A stretch of 64,000 nucleotides of DNA. It comes from Fibrobacter sp. Lineage in GTDB: Bacteria > Fibrobacterota > Fibrobacteria > Fibrobacterales > Fibrobacteraceae. The first letter of the stretch is position 1. The number at the start of each line of letters is the position of its first letter. Shown here one piece after another: positions 16,545 through 27,100 of the stretch. Made by a program: the position numbers and the translations under genes. The notes below the pieces were generated by a model, which was given only the letters and a program-made list of their open reading frames with translations, searched no databases and was not told the origin of the DNA. The stretch spans positions 1 to 64,000 of the forward strand of contig JAFVTX010000046.1 of the NCBI GenBank assembly GCA_017503015.1, in the 5' to 3' direction.

Positions 16545-16730
16545 AGTGTGTAGTGTGGAATGTGAAATGTGTAATGATTTATTCCTCATACCCCAAAGGC
16601 GCAAAGCGCCTAAACGATACTTGGCAACTAGAATTGCGTTGCAATTCGTTGCCCTAGTAGAGTTATGCCCTTTGGGTAGACCTCAAACCCCTAGCCCCTA
16701 GATTCTAAATCCTAGCCCCTATCCCCTAAA
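16545..16730. repeat. Phrase repeats and nested palindrome upstream of psd
   Basis: It starts with TGTGTAGTGTGGAATGTG words. A large inverted repeat then runs from 16592 to 16677: outer arms ACCCCAAAGGC / GCCCTTTGGGT, with an inner stem around AATTGCGTTGCAATT. It ends with CCCCTAGCCCCTAG words up to the psd start. No gene is seen. The palindrome looks like an independent repeat element. Confidence 0.6.
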
Positions 16731-17582
16731 ATGAACACTCCCTTCTACATTTTCATGAAACTCTTGCCGAAGAATGCCGCTAGCCGTGCCTTCGGTGCTT
16801 TGACCCGCCTCCGTCTGCCTGTGATTTCGAAGGTGGCCCGCAATGCCTTTGCCGCCTATTACAAGCTGAACATGGAAGAGGCCGAATATCCGCTGGAGCA
16901 TTACGCCAACATCGGAGAACTGTTTATCCGGCACTTGAAACCCGGTGCCCGCCCGATTGCGGAATCTGAAATTGTTTCTCCGGTAGATGGTGTGCTTTCC
17001 CAGACGGCCACATTCGACGAAAGGCAGGAGATGATTCAGGCGAAAGGCAAGACATACACGTTGAAGGACCTGCTCCGCGATGACGAAATGGCCAAGCGGT
17101 TTGAGGGCGGTGCTTTTGCGACGATTTACCTGGCGCCTTTCAACTACCACCGCATTCACAGTCCTGTTGCAGGAACGGTGGTGGGTGCCAGTTACTGTCC
17201 GGGAACTCTCTGGCCGGTAAATGTGGGCAGTGTTGAGCGAGTAGAAGGGCTGTTCTGCATTAACGAACGCCTTACCAGCCATATCCGCCTGGACGACGGA
17301 TCGGAGATGCTTGTCGTTAAAGTCGGGGCTACCAATGTGGGCCGTATCGGTGTGGCCTACACCGACGAACTTCTGGTGAATGCGGGCAAGCTCCCTAGGG
17401 ACTGCAAGCGTTACGACTGGAAACCCTCCAAAGAAATCCGTGTGGAAAAAGGCGGAGAGCTGGGACGCTTCGAGATGGGCAGCACCGTCATTCTCGTAGT
17501 GGACAAGAAGATCCGGGAACGCCATCCGGACCTGTTCAAGTCCAGGCTCGGTTCTGCAGTCAAGATGGGCGAGGCGCTTTAA
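16731..17582 (+). CDS. psd: Phosphatidylserine decarboxylase proenzyme
   Basis: 283 residues. This pyruvoyl enzyme makes phosphatidylethanolamine at the inner membrane. The protein shows FIRHLKPGARPI, VSPVDG, FNYHRIHSPVAG and the self-cleavage site FEMGSTVILVV; the Ser of GST becomes the pyruvoyl group. Here the site is MGST where most bacterial enzymes have LGST. The length matches the bacterial family. No clear Shine-Dalgarno precedes the ATG. Confidence 0.93.
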   Translation: MNTPFYIFMKLLPKNAASRAFGALTRLRLPVISKVARNAFAAYYKLNMEEAEYPLEHYANIGELFIRHLKPGARPIAESEIVSPVDGVLSQTATFDERQEMIQAKGKTYTLKDLLRDDEMAKRFEGGAFATIYLAPFNYHRIHSPVAGTVVGASYCPGTLWPVNVGSVERVEGLFCINERLTSHIRLDDGSEMLVVKVGATNVGRIGVAYTDELLVNAGKLPRDCKRYDWKPSKEIRVEKGGELGRFEMGSTVILVVDKKIRERHPDLFKSRLGSAVKMGEAL

Positions 17583-17607
17583 GGCCCGAATCGTTGGTGA
17601 CGCCCCT

Positions 17608-18441
17608 ATGGCCTCTGCAAAGCGATTTCTGCAAGACGAACCTGTCCTTGGCAGGGCGCTTCGCCTGTTTGTAGAACGCTTTGCCAATCTGGATGATCCG
17701 GTTTTGCAGGTGTCGGCTCATGCAAAAACAGACGACGAAAAAATCGCCTGGACTCTGCTTGGAACGGCCCTGTATCAAGACCTGCGCATGGACGAAATTG
17801 GCGCATTGCTTACGGCGCTTTGTCGCAAGTTCCCCGGAGACAAGCTCTGGACTTTGCCCGTGCCCAAGGGTGGCGATATCGAGGCAGTTGTGGAGTCCGC
17901 CCTTGGAAACCGGGACTGGTCCTTGTTCAAGAACGTGGCGGGAATCTTTTGGAGCGTGGGCTTTTTTGTCCGCCGGCATGGAGACTTGAAAAACTGGATT
18001 GCAAGTTCCACTCCCGAAGAGATGTGGCGAGACTTGGGAGAGATTTATTTTATGGGAAAGCGTGGCGCGCGGCCTAAGGCCTGTGCCGCCATTTACCGCC
18101 TGTGCGGAAAGTCTCCCGCTGGTCTTGGCTATGGGGTAGGGCGCGGGCTCAAGCGTTTCCGTTGGCCAGACCTGCCCTTGACCATGGGAGCAAGACGATT
18201 CCTCTCTATCATGGGGCCTGCCCGGGAAGGCGGTTTTGCAGACCTTTCGCCTGAGCAGAAGCAGAAGATGATGAACGACTTTTGCGTGGCTCTGTATTCC
18301 GAGAATCCCTATGCCGTGGCCCATTCGTTGCAGTTCTATTTGGAAGAAGGGGAAAATTCCTTTATGTGCCGTGAGTGTCAGGCGGGTTGTGCCAACTGCC
18401 CGATTTTCGAGTTCTGTGATTACGGGGTGAAAGAATCATGA
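17608..18441 (+). CDS. Endonuclease III-like Fe-S protein (divergent HhH-GPD)
   Basis: 277 residues, mostly helical. The C-terminus has Cys at about 254, 261, 264 and 270, which is exactly the C-x6-C-x2-C-x5-C spacing of the [4Fe-4S] loop of endonuclease III and MutY, plus one extra Cys at 257. The helical body (MDEIGALLTALCRKFPGDKLW, then GKRGARPKACAAIYRLCG) is compatible with the HhH-GPD fold. The usual catalytic LPGVG..TA hairpin with its Lys and Asp is not visible, so it may not be a working glycosylase. It overlaps the next gene by ATGA. Confidence 0.55.
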   Translation: MASAKRFLQDEPVLGRALRLFVERFANLDDPVLQVSAHAKTDDEKIAWTLLGTALYQDLRMDEIGALLTALCRKFPGDKLWTLPVPKGGDIEAVVESALGNRDWSLFKNVAGIFWSVGFFVRRHGDLKNWIASSTPEEMWRDLGEIYFMGKRGARPKACAAIYRLCGKSPAGLGYGVGRGLKRFRWPDLPLTMGARRFLSIMGPAREGGFADLSPEQKQKMMNDFCVALYSENPYAVAHSLQFYLEEGENSFMCRECQAGCANCPIFEFCDYGVKES

Positions 18442-19250
18442 TCCGTCTTTTTCTCGCAATAGCCTTGTTTGCATTATGGGGTTGCTCCGAAGAGCATGTC
18501 AAGGTGGACTATTCCAAGCTCCGGTTCGAGGGCCGTAAACCTATGCGTGTTTCGGTGGATTCCTCCAAGGTGCAGGGTAACGGTTTTGTGCGTGAGGTAG
18601 ATTTGCGCTATGCAACCCAGTGGGGCGATACGCTGAATGTTTCTGTGTTGGAGTTTAAGGGCGACGTCTATGCGTTGGACTATTACACCAACAGCGGGCG
18701 GTTCCAGGGGGCCCATTCCATTTTGCGAGGAAAATATCTGGAGCAGAGCATTCGCGCCGATTACCGTATTTTCGTATTCCGGCATGACAGTTTCAGGCGT
18801 TACGAACGGCGCACCCTGGAAAATTTCGTTCGTTCGGTGCCGGGGGTGCGCATCGGCTTCCCTCAGGAGTTCCTAAGCTTGCCCTTTGAACATCGGGAGA
18901 CGGGCAGGACAACCATTCAGACCAAAAATTTCTTGGGTGTCAAGTCCTTTTTCCCGGTGCTGGAGCAGAGCTATTCTGACGACAATCTGGCCTGGAACGT
19001 GGCCCGCAGTTGGGACCTGGTAGAGGAATCCCGCTACCTGGAGTGGATAAAGCAGTTGAAGCGGGCGATTCCCCGGAATATCGAACCGGATGAAGATGTC
19101 TGCTATTTCACGGCAGGAGATGGCGCCCGCGGGATGGCGACCCAGCTGTCCGGTGGACGCGTGGTGGTGGTTTGGGGTTACATGGACTGGCCTGACCTGA
19201 ACCAAAAGTTCCTGGTGGCAGGCGACCGGATTTTTGAAGCACGATATTAG
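18438..19250 (+). CDS. Lipoprotein of unknown function
   Basis: 270 residues with a lipoprotein signal (LFALWGC). It starts by ATGA overlap with the Fe-S protein gene, so the two are co-translated. The body is mixed alpha/beta with basic segments (FRHDSFRRYERRTLENFVRS). It has no recognisable domain. The layout suggests it follows a cytoplasmic DNA-repair-like gene by operon convenience rather than shared function. Confidence 0.6.
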   Translation: MIRLFLAIALFALWGCSEEHVKVDYSKLRFEGRKPMRVSVDSSKVQGNGFVREVDLRYATQWGDTLNVSVLEFKGDVYALDYYTNSGRFQGAHSILRGKYLEQSIRADYRIFVFRHDSFRRYERRTLENFVRSVPGVRIGFPQEFLSLPFEHRETGRTTIQTKNFLGVKSFFPVLEQSYSDDNLAWNVARSWDLVEESRYLEWIKQLKRAIPRNIEPDEDVCYFTAGDGARGMATQLSGGRVVVVWGYMDWPDLNQKFLVAGDRIFEARY

Positions 19251-19261
19251 CGGCTTCGCCG

Positions 19262-19342
19262 CAGTTCTGAGTTCTAAGTTATTAGTTACTAGTGAAAAAT
19301 AGGACGTTTTTTCTAGTAACTAGTAACTAGTAACTAGTAACT
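19262..19342. repeat. ACTAGTA-type tandem word repeat
   Basis: The gap before gerW contains four or more copies of AGTAACT (as in ACTAGTAACTAGTAACTAG) after a GTTCTGAGTTCTAAGTT stretch. A related GAGTTCTGAGTTG stretch lies at 7410-7435. The array is a 7-bp tandem-like repeat and is non-coding. Confidence 0.7.
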
Positions 19343-19360
19343 GTTTGCTTGTTATTTTAT

Positions 19361-19366
19361 TATATT
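19361..19366 (+). promoter_or_regulatory. TATATT box (putative -10, leaderless)
   Basis: TATATT ends 6 bases before ATG 19373. It supports this start over the in-frame upstream TTG-type start at 19349. Confidence 0.4.
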
Positions 19367-19372
19367 CAAGAC

Positions 19373-19705
19373 ATGGCTATTGAAAAACTTGCAGAAACTC
19401 TTTTGGAAAAGCTCCGCTTTATTACCCAGGCGGAAACAGTCATCGGTCAGCCTATCCAGGCGGGCGAATCTACGGTGGTTCCCGTGAGCCGCGTATCCGT
19501 GGGTTTCGGCTTTGGCGGTCATGCCGGCAAGGGCGATACCTCTGCCTCTGGCGGTGGGGCTTCTGTTGAACCGGTAGCGTTCTTGGTCATCAAGGGCGAC
19601 GACGTACGCATTATGCCCATTACCAAAGACAGTTCGTTAGTCTCCAAGGTCATGGACATTGTTCCCGACGTAGTGAACAAGTTCAAGAAGAGCGAAGACG
19701 CTTAA
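19373..19705 (+). CDS. GerW/YtfJ family protein
   Basis: 110 residues. The family motif VIGQPIQAGESTVVPVSRVSVGFGFGG is followed by a Gly/Ser loop and EPVAFLVIKGDDVRIMPI. In spore formers the homologue (GerW/YtfJ) is needed for germination, but the family is also common in non-sporulating bacteria, where its role is not known. Nothing in the window suggests sporulation. Confidence 0.85.
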   Translation: MAIEKLAETLLEKLRFITQAETVIGQPIQAGESTVVPVSRVSVGFGFGGHAGKGDTSASGGGASVEPVAFLVIKGDDVRIMPITKDSSLVSKVMDIVPDVVNKFKKSEDA

Positions 19706-19708
19706 TTT

Positions 19709-19738
19709 GTCATCCCCGGCTTGACCGGGGATCTCCTT
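19709..19738. repeat. Palindromic intergenic repeat
   Basis: CATCCCCGG CTTGA CCGGGGATCTCC: a perfect stem with the same ATCCCCG / CGGGGAT core and trailing CTCC as the other family members in this window. It sits directly after the gerW stop. Confidence 0.75.
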
Positions 19739-19750
19739 TTAAAACAGAAA

Positions 19751-19774
19751 AGGTCTCCGCATTCGCGGAGACCT
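19751..19774. terminator. Bidirectional terminator between gerW and serC
   Basis: AGGTCTCCGC and GCGGAGACCT form a perfect 10-bp stem with loop ATTC. An A-rich run lies on the left and a T-rich run on the right, so it can stop both convergent transcripts. Confidence 0.8.
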
Positions 19775-19820
19775 CTCTAATTTATTGTTGGCTTGAGGCG
19801 ATAACCCTTCGAACGTTGGG

Positions 19821-20927
19821 CTAGCCCAAAACTTTCTTCTCGAAGTCGCCGAGGCAGTCCACGAGGGCTTGCACGCCTTCCACCGGCATCGCGTTGTAGA
19901 TGGATGCGCGGAAGCCGCCCACGGAGCGGTGACCCTTGAGCTGCTGGAGGCCGCGAGCCTTCGCGAATTCCAGGAATTCCTTGGCCAGGTCATCGGCCTT
20001 GTCGGCGGCCACAACGTCCTTGTTGAACACGAAGGGCACGTTCATGATGGAGCGGTCTTCCTTGGCTGCGGTACCCACGAACACCTTGGAGTTGTCGAGA
20101 GCGCTGTAAAGGAGAGCGGCCTTGGAACGGTTCACCTTTTCGATGGCTTCCACGCCGCCGAATTCCTTGAGCCACTTGAGGGTGCGGTTCATCACGTACA
20201 CGGCAAATACCGGCGGCGTGTTGAACATGTTCTTCGCGTCGATGTGGGTCTGGAAGTTCAGCATGGTGGGGATTGCGCGGTTCACCTTGCCCAGCAGGTC
20301 CTTGCGGATGATGGTCACGGTCACGCCAGCGCAGCTGATGTTCTTCTGGGCGCCGCCGTACACAACGCCGAAGTCAGACACGTTGATCTTGCGGGCGAGG
20401 AAGTCGGAGCTCACGTCGGCCATGAGGAATCCAGACTTCGGCTTCGGGATGTTGTGCCATTCCGTACCGTAGATAGTGTTGTTGGCGGTGATGTGCAGGT
20501 AGGTGGCGTTGTCGCTCATCTTCAGGTTCTTGTCAATGCGGCTGTAAGTTTCGGACTTGGTGTCGCAGGCCACGTTCACGTTACCGAACAGCTTGGCCTC
20601 TTTGCAGGCCTTGTTGGCCCACACGCCGGTCAGCGCGTAGTCAGCGGTGGCGTTCTGGTCCAAGAAGTTCATGGGGAGCATGCAGAACAGCAGGGAGCAT
20701 CCGCCGCCCAGGAACACGATGTCGTAGTTCTCGGGAATGCCCATGAGGTCGCGGAGGAACTGTTCGGTTTCTTCGAACATGCTTTCGATGGGCTTTGAAC
20801 GGTGACTCATGGAAAGGATACTGATGCCGCTGTTGGCGTAATCGATGCAGGCAGCCGAGGCTTCCTTGAGTGCTTGTTCGGGCAGGACAGAAGGCCCTGC
20901 GCTAAAGTTATAGACTTTGTTTGCCAT
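19821..20927 (-). CDS. serC: Phosphoserine aminotransferase
   Basis: 368 residues. This PLP enzyme converts 3-phosphohydroxypyruvate to phosphoserine in serine synthesis and also acts in pyridoxal phosphate synthesis. Typical blocks are YNFSAGPSVLPEQAL, ISILSMSHRSKPIE, FLGGGCSLLFCMLPMNF and YGGAQKNISCAGVTVTIIRKD with the PLP-binding Lys. The end GFRASIYNAMPVEGVQALV matches the family. Full length. An AAGGA ribosome site precedes the ATG. Divergent from the giant repeat protein gene. Confidence 0.95.
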   Translation of the reverse strand: MANKVYNFSAGPSVLPEQALKEASAACIDYANSGISILSMSHRSKPIESMFEETEQFLRDLMGIPENYDIVFLGGGCSLLFCMLPMNFLDQNATADYALTGVWANKACKEAKLFGNVNVACDTKSETYSRIDKNLKMSDNATYLHITANNTIYGTEWHNIPKPKSGFLMADVSSDFLARKINVSDFGVVYGGAQKNISCAGVTVTIIRKDLLGKVNRAIPTMLNFQTHIDAKNMFNTPPVFAVYVMNRTLKWLKEFGGVEAIEKVNRSKAALLYSALDNSKVFVGTAAKEDRSIMNVPFVFNKDVVAADKADDLAKEFLEFAKARGLQQLKGHRSVGGFRASIYNAMPVEGVQALVDCLGDFEKKVLG

Positions 20928-21014
20928 GATTCGTTCCTTTTTTGAGGGTGGTCCCTATAGTTTTTGCGTTGCCAAATGTAGAAAAATGAGTTCACGGGAG
21001 TTTTTCACTAGAGT

Positions 21015-21032
21015 GATTATTCCAATTTGGAA
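21015..21032. promoter_or_regulatory. Palindromic motif shared with the cellulase promoter
   Basis: GATTATTCCAATTTGGA (21015-21031) is found again, base for base, at 61223-61239. The core TTCCAA-T-TTGGAA is a perfect palindrome here. In both places it lies about 150-170 bases upstream of a gene for a secreted protein whose start region (GCGAGGT.., then TATG) is also conserved. It is a candidate operator. Confidence 0.6.
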
Positions 21033-21182
21033 CGTCCTTGCCCCAAAAATGGAGAAATGCGGTATACCGAACTTTCTTGTAAATAAAAATTTACAAACAG
21101 AGAGAGGTAAAGAGTTTGTTTGAAATTATATTAAATATACCAATTTGTTACAAAGTAAAACTACGCCATTATGCGAGGTGTT

Positions 21183-24100
21183 ATGTCACAATTCCGTCTT
21201 TCCAAACTCCTTGCCTTGGGTTCGCTCGCCCTGGGCCTTTTTTCTGTCGTCAATGCCAGTGGTGGCCAGGAATACCTTATTGCGGACTTCGATGGGAACG
21301 GAATAGCGACCGGTGTGGCCGTGTACGCCTATGGCGAAGGAACTGTTGCTTACGAAGGCAGTTACTTGGAAAGCAGAATCGTTGTTGAGGGGGCAGGCAT
21401 GTCGGATACCAAGGGTGCCGTGATGCAGAACGCTACCAACGTTTGCGACGATTGTGGCGATGGTGCCGAAATACAGGTGTCCGTTGGTGGGTTGGAAGGC
21501 TGCAAATACATCTCTTACGATTACAAGGGAATTTCCCATTACCTGGCCTTGCAAATGGCGGGGGATGAAGAAGGCAAATTAACGAATTGGGCCCAGCACC
21601 GGTATTATGAGAAACAGAGTAAGGATTGGAGGCATGTCCTTATAGATGTAAGTAAAATGAAGCAGCCATTTTGGGGCGGGACTTATGTTGATTTGGAAAT
21701 GCCCCTGGTTAGAATGCTGAAGTTCAAGGCGGATTATGACGGCTCCCTTTATATTGACAATGTGGAATGTGTAGATCCCCCGACCCATATCATTAGCTTC
21801 TACAAAGGGGAAGACCTTCTTTACAGCGGAGAATTTCTCGAGGGAGAATATCCCGAATATCCTTATAAATGGGAGTTTGAAACCAATGAGTATGAATATG
21901 AAATTTTGGGGTGGGAACCGAGGCTAGCCGTGGTGACGGCCGATGCCGATTACGTTGCCGTTTTGGACAGTAGCCTTCGCACCTATAGTATCGACTTTGA
22001 AGACCCCTATGGTTATGGAGGACAATCGCAATCCTTGCCATATGGGGCCATGCCTGAATATACGGGCAGCACACCGGTTAGGGGTGCAACCGAGGGCTAT
22101 ACCTATACCTTCAAGGGGTGGGGCAAAAAGAATTGTGAAGAAACTCTTGTTACTGAGTGTTGGTACTATGACTATGAAAATGGCGAATGCCTTAAGTGGA
22201 GCGAATCTTATGATTACGTTTGCACATACGAACTGACCGGAATTCAGCCTGTAACAGGACATACGACTTACTATCCGGTGTTTGACTCCACCCTCAGGCA
22301 ATACACGGTCACGTTTGCGGACTATGACGGTACAATTCTCAGTGAGAACGACTATGACTATGGCACGAATTCCAGTAGCATTACTATTCCAGACAATCCT
22401 TCAAGGGCCGGCGGATACGTTTTTGATGGCTGGAAACCGTATGTGGAACGTGTGACGGGCAACATGACCTACATTGCAAGCTATACGGCACCTAGCGGAA
22501 AATATACCGTTACCTTTATGAATGGCTCTGAAGTCTTGCAGACTGGAGAATACGAATCTGGTGACGTTCCTGAATTCAAAGGTGATAAGCCTACACGGGA
22601 ATCTACGGTAAGTAACGTGTACACGTTCGCGTTCTGGGGCGATGTGGATTATAATGACGAATGGACTTATGATGCGGATTATATTGACGATAAATACAAT
22701 GATGGTATTGATGAAGTATACAAGAATACAATCTACAAGCCGGTCTGGGCAGAAACTTGCAAAAAGTACATGGTTGTGTACAAGGATGACGACGGCACCG
22801 AGTTGGATTCTGCGGAAACTTGTTATGGGAATAGCCGGCCATATCTTGATGTGGCGACCAAGGCCACCATGTCGGATGACTACGAATTGGCGGGCTGGAT
22901 TCTTGAAGGGGATCCCGTTCCAGAATTTGACTGGAAGTTTGAAGATTGGAAACCCATAATCGAAAGGACCGTTTTTGTAGCGGTGTATAAGTACAAAGTC
23001 AAATTTGTAAATGATGACCTTTCTGACCTGTATTATGACTATTTCATGCCTGGCGCTGTCCCCGGCCTCCCCTCGTATGTTACTCCTTATAAGGAGCCTT
23101 CGGTTGATTATTCTTATGAGTTTGTGGGCTGGGACAAGGATTTTGCACCTGCAACGGAACCTACGACATACATGGCGATGTATGTGCCTGTTCCCGTGCC
23201 CTCTAGCCCCGTTTTGGAAATTGCAGAAGGGGAAGGCTTTGTAATCGACGACTTTGAAGATGGTGATGTGGCTAGCAATTTGGGTACCAGTTGGCATGTC
23301 TATAGCGATAATGGCGTCTGTCTTTATGATTACAAGGGGTATTGTGAACGGTATGGCGAGTCTACGATTTCCCAGCAGGTGGTGGAAGACGTGGAGCACG
23401 GCAATGTCTTGCACGTTGGATATGTCATTGATGATTGGGCTGGTATAGGCCTGCCGCTTGCTGCCACCGGAGCGCTGGACCTTTCGCAGTGCAGTGCCAT
23501 CCAGTACGATTACAGGGGAGGTGCGCACAAATTTAGGATAGAGAGCCCTTACGGGGTAGATGACCAGCACTTCCATAGATGGGTGGAGGCCAGCGATGAA
23601 TGGACTACCGCCACGCTCTATTGGAGTGAATTTGAAAACTATTACATGGATTTGTCCATTGATGTGGTACGCAGCCGTGCTACCCAGTTTATTTGGGACC
23701 TGCATCATGACGGCGAAACCATTGAAATTGATAATGTGAAGTGTCTGAATAGGCCCAGTTATGTGGTGCGGTTCTACGACGAAGACGGCACGACGCTGCT
23801 GGATAGCGCCGAGTTCGTGGAAGGGGAAACTCCCATATACCGCGGCTCCAAGGACATAGACAATATTGCCTGGGAAATGAGCAATGAACGAATGCTGTAC
23901 AGTGCCAACTGGACTCCGGAGCTGGCACCTGTATCGGCAAATGTAGATTACACGCTGGTGTATGCGTCCAGCACAAGGAAATACCTCGTTTATTTCTCTG
24001 CCGGGAAAGATTCGTATCAACATGAATATGAGTATGGCGAAACTCCTGAATATAATGGACCTACACCTTCACGTGATCCGGAGGACGATTGCAGAGAGTG

Positions 24101-27100
24101 GGCATTTACAGATTGGTCCTATTGGTCCTGTGATGAATATGGTATGTGTGGACAATCCTATGGTATAACATCGGTAACGGGTGATAGGGAGTATAGCGCT
24201 AATTTTGAGTGCGTAGATAAGGTCACCTATACTATTACCTTCCTGGATGACGAGGGTAACGTGCTGCCGAAATCTGGCGAGTATGAGGCCGGCTCATGGT
24301 TAGGCTCATATTGGCCGGAGAAGGCCCCTACGGATGAATATGAGTATGAATTCATAGGGTGGAAACCAGAATTGGAGATGGTCTTTGGACCTGCAACCTA
24401 TACGGCAATGTTTGAATCCCGTGTTCGCAGCTATCCTGTGAGGTTTGTGGACAACGATGGATCAACAATCTACGTAGATGGTGAGTATGAAATATATTAT
24501 GAATATGGAACTCCGTTCAGTAACATAGAAAAGCCCGAAGACCCATCTAGAGACCCAGATGGTGAAGTGGAATACACCTTTGCGGGCTGGTCGCCGTCTA
24601 TTGATGATGGTGTCGTGACTGGTGCGCTCACGTTTGTCGCCACCTATACTTCTACCGCAGGGACCTATACTGTTACCTTTATCGATGGAAACGATAGAAT
24701 CCTGTATTCGGCGGAATATGCAGAAAATGAAGTTCCTGTGTATGAAGGCGAAACACCCACGAAGTGGCCAACGGAACAGTTCACCTACACGTGGGATGAA
24801 GCGGATGGCTGGGATAAGCCCCTTGCTGCTGTGACAGGCCCCGTTGTCTATACGGCCAAGTTCACGGCACAACCTAGAAGTTATGAGGTGGTGTTTATCA
24901 ATGACGATGGCACCGAACTCTACCGCAATACATACGAATACGGGTCCACCATAACTGATGCCCCGACAGAAACCCAGGTGACTGCTGGAAAGACTGGCGA
25001 ATTTAGGTATGACCCGGATTGGTGCGGTACATACGAAGATTGTGAAGAATATGATGACGAATATGAATGTGTGAAAAAGACGTATGAACGTGCTTGGTGT
25101 GGCGGCTTGGATGCCGTGACTAGAGACAGGGTCTATATGGCCAATATTAAATACAAGGTGAATCTCAATAATTATGACGATGTTACTGTCCTAAGTGAAT
25201 GGTTTGCATATGGAACCGACATTGCTGACGAATTCTATTGGGATATAAAGGATAACTATGCCCGATTTGTGAAAGCCCCTACTGTCCAGTGGGATTATCG
25301 TTGGAACGAACAATGGAATGTAGAAATGGTTCCGGTTACCGGATCTGTCACCTATAAGGCGAAACTAGACAGTTCCCTGAGAAAGTATGCCGTGAAATTT
25401 GTTGACGAAGACGGCACTGTTCTGAAGGAAGCCGTTGAGTATGAATATGGAACTCTTGCTTCGGCAATAGAACTTCCGGACGAGACTCCTACTAAGGAAC
25501 CCACTGTTGCCGAAACGTTTGCCTTTGCGGGCTGGGATGTTTCCGATGTGACTGGGAGTATAACTTACGTGGCGTCGTTTACTCCTTCGCCTAGAATGTA
25601 CACGGTATCCTTTGTGGATGAGGATGATTCGCCTATTGCATCTGCGGAATACGCATACGGAACGGCGGCATCTGCGATTGTGCTGCCGGATGCGCCACTC
25701 AAGGCGAATCGCAGGTTTGTAGGCTGGAATCCCGAGGTGTCTGACGTGGATGGAACTGCAGAATATGTGGCACAGTATGTGGATGACAACAAGTTTGTGA
25801 TTACCTGGCGTAATGACGATGGCACGCTTCTTTACGAGGGAACCTATTCAAGTGGGGAAACGCCTGTTTATGGAGGTGAAACCCCTGTCAAGGAATCTAC
25901 GGATGAGTACAGTTACGAATTTGCAGGCTGGACCCTGTCCGCAGAATCGGAGGCGGGAGATAGGGAGTACGTGGCGACTTATACAGGTACAAAGCGCAAG
26001 TACCTTGTTCGGTTCGTAAACTACAACGAGACCTTGCTATTTGAGAACGTGTACGAATATGGCACGCCCGTTGCGGATATCGAAGTCCCGGAAAACCCGA
26101 CAAAACCCTCTACGGAGACCAATGTCTATACCTTTGTGGGTTGGAGTCCTGAATTGTCCGATGTAACTGGAGAAGTTACCTACACGGCTCGGTTCGCTGG
26201 TAGGCCCATTACCAGTTCCTCTAGCAGTGCTGTGGTAAGCAGCAGTTCTGCGGAAGAATCCAGCAGTTCCGAAGCGTCTAGCAGCAGCGAAGAAGAATCC
26301 AGTTCTAGCGAAGAAACTGCCGAATCTAGCAGTTCCGAGACTGTGGTCTCCAGTTCTAGCGAAGAGCCCGAGATATCTAGCAGCAGTGCGGAAGAGTCCA
26401 GCAGCAGCGTGCAGATGTTTACGGTGACGTATGAGTGCCACTTGGCACCTCTTATAAATTGTTGGCTTCGCAATATCCCGTATCAAATAACTGTGGCAGA
26501 AGGAACCCCGATATCGTCAGTGATTCCGGCGGAAAATCCAAAGATTAGCTTCGATGAAACGGAACAGTATACCTATGAATTTGTCGAGTGGAGTTTCACT
26601 GGGGAAACTGTGAATGAGAATATCCAATTGATTGCGGAATTTATTCGGGTTGTTCGTCAGTACACCATCACCTTCGTAGATTGGGACGGCTCGGAGATTG
26701 CTTCTGACGACTACGAATATGGTACGTCGGCAACAGACATAACGCCTAGCGCCCCCACCAGGGAAAGCGACGAGCAATACTCCTACACCTTTGCGGGTTG
26801 GAGCCCTTCTGTTGCAATCGTGACGGGGGAGGCCACCTACACGGCCACCTATACGCCAACGCCGTTGCCCTCCAGCAGCAGTGGCGAAGAAGAGTCCAGC
26901 AGTAGCGAAACGCCGGTGGTTTCTAGCTCTAGCGAAGAACCGATTGAATCCAGTTCTAGTGAAACGCCGGTTGTTTCCAGCTCCAGCGAAACGCCTGTAG
27001 CCAGCAGTAGTTCTGAGAAACCGGCCTCTAGTAGCAGTACAGAGATTGCCGCGAACTCTTCGAGTTCAACTTCGGCACCGCTCAGTTCAAGTCGCGATGA

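Noticed and set aside
19869-20798. Long plus-strand reading frame opposite serC
   Set aside because: Antisense shadow of serC with His/Val-rich low-information sequence.
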